The notes below the pieces were generated by a model that was not told the DNA's origin, ran no database searches, and was given only the letters and a program-made list of their open reading frames with translations. This document shows positions 6,190-6,347 of a stretch of 6,347 nucleotides of DNA, piece by piece; within the stretch, counting starts at the first letter, position 1; each line of letters starts with the position of its first letter. Made by a program: the position numbers and the translations under genes. The stretch is from Flavobacterium sp. (GTDB taxonomy: Bacteria; Bacteroidota; Bacteroidia; Flavobacteriales; Flavobacteriaceae): contig SEBM01000246.1 of NCBI GenBank assembly GCA_004296145.1, positions 1 to 6,347 on the forward strand, given 5' to 3'.

Positions 6190-6347
6190 CTATTTTTTAT
6201 TAGCTTCATTACTCAAAATTTCCTGCATTTTTTGATTCCAATAAAAACTTGTTGAATCATTAGAAATTTTACAACTCCCAACTTTTACCCAATTTTTCGA
6301 GATTTGTTTTTTAAGAAAATCCTTTTCCCATTTATCAGGAATTTCAA
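6190..6347 (-). CDS. C-terminal end of an unrecognised protein, 5' part outside window
   Basis: Reading the minus strand from the window edge, one frame stays open for 51 codons and ends in TAG at 6192-6190; the other two frames hit stops within 21 codons. The encoded tail is hydrophilic and Lys/Asn-rich, beginning EIPDKWEKDFLKKQISKNW and ending MQEILSNEANKK. It has a normal coding look for this genome (A-rich codons, a Trp/Lys mix) and lies 26 nt upstream of the SDR start in the same direction, as expected for the preceding operon gene. Too little is visible to name a family, and I recognise no motif. It could be the end of another sugar-modifying enzyme, but nothing in the sequence shows it. 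Confidence 0.65.
   Translation of the reverse strand, partial: EIPDKWEKDFLKKQISKNWVKVGSCKISNDSTSFYWNQKMQEILSNEANKK

Noticed and set aside
6164..6200. TAGAATTTG as a Bacteroidota -7 promoter box
   Set aside because: The spacing is one base off the TAnnTTTG consensus and no TTTG lies at the expected distance upstream.
1..6347. IS elements, CRISPR repeats, tRNA or attachment sites
   Set aside because: I saw no transposase-like frame, no regularly spaced repeats and no cloverleaf-like sequence. The window is nearly completely filled by the polysaccharide genes.

Overview
The window is a stretch of a surface-polysaccharide (O-antigen, capsule or glycoprotein-glycan) biosynthesis locus. The DNA is AT-rich (about one third G+C by eye), and there are no convincing Shine-Dalgarno sequences in front of the genes. 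Together with the style of the proteins, this points to the Bacteroidota, most likely a Flavobacterium or close relative. That assignment is an inference from composition and gene content; no marker gene is present.

Every gene lies on the minus strand, so the transcript reads from high to low coordinates. In transcription order: (i) the last 51 codons of an unrecognised gene (6190-6347, cut by the window edge); (ii) an extended-SDR NAD(P)-dependent sugar-nucleotide epimerase/dehydratase/reductase (5327-6163); (iii) an ATP-grasp ligase-like protein (4365-5342); (iv) a small HAD-superfamily hydrolase (3722-4363); (v) a NeuD/PglD-type left-handed beta-helix sugar N-acyltransferase (3096-3725); (vi) an RffA/WecE-type dTDP-4-keto-6-deoxyglucose 4-transaminase (1963-3096); (vii) a divergent GT4-like glycosyltransferase (810-1970); (viii) a family 2 glycosyltransferase (1-761, its C-terminus beyond the window).

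Genes ii to vii are packed end to end with junctions of -16, +1, -4, -1 and -8 nt, so they are almost certainly one translationally coupled unit. The only real gaps are 26 nt before gene ii and 48 nt before gene viii. No promoter, terminator, RNA gene, CRISPR array, IS element or long repeat was seen.

The part that can be read with confidence is transaminase plus N-acyltransferase. These should convert dTDP-4-keto-6-deoxy-D-glucose to dTDP-4-amino-4,6-dideoxy-D-galactose (Fuc4N) and then N-acylate it, giving Fuc4NAc if the donor is acetyl-CoA. The two glycosyltransferases would use this or another sugar during repeat-unit assembly on the inner face of the inner membrane. The role of the SDR, ATP-grasp and HAD trio is not known to me. 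It looks like a small metabolic module making or decorating a second building block, and it is the most interesting part of the window. Two enzymes have altered active-site motifs: the GT4-like protein lacks the usual E-x7-E glutamates, and the HAD protein has Ala in place of the second motif I aspartate. The dTDP-glucose genes (rmlA, rmlB), flippase, polymerase and initiating transferase are not in the window.
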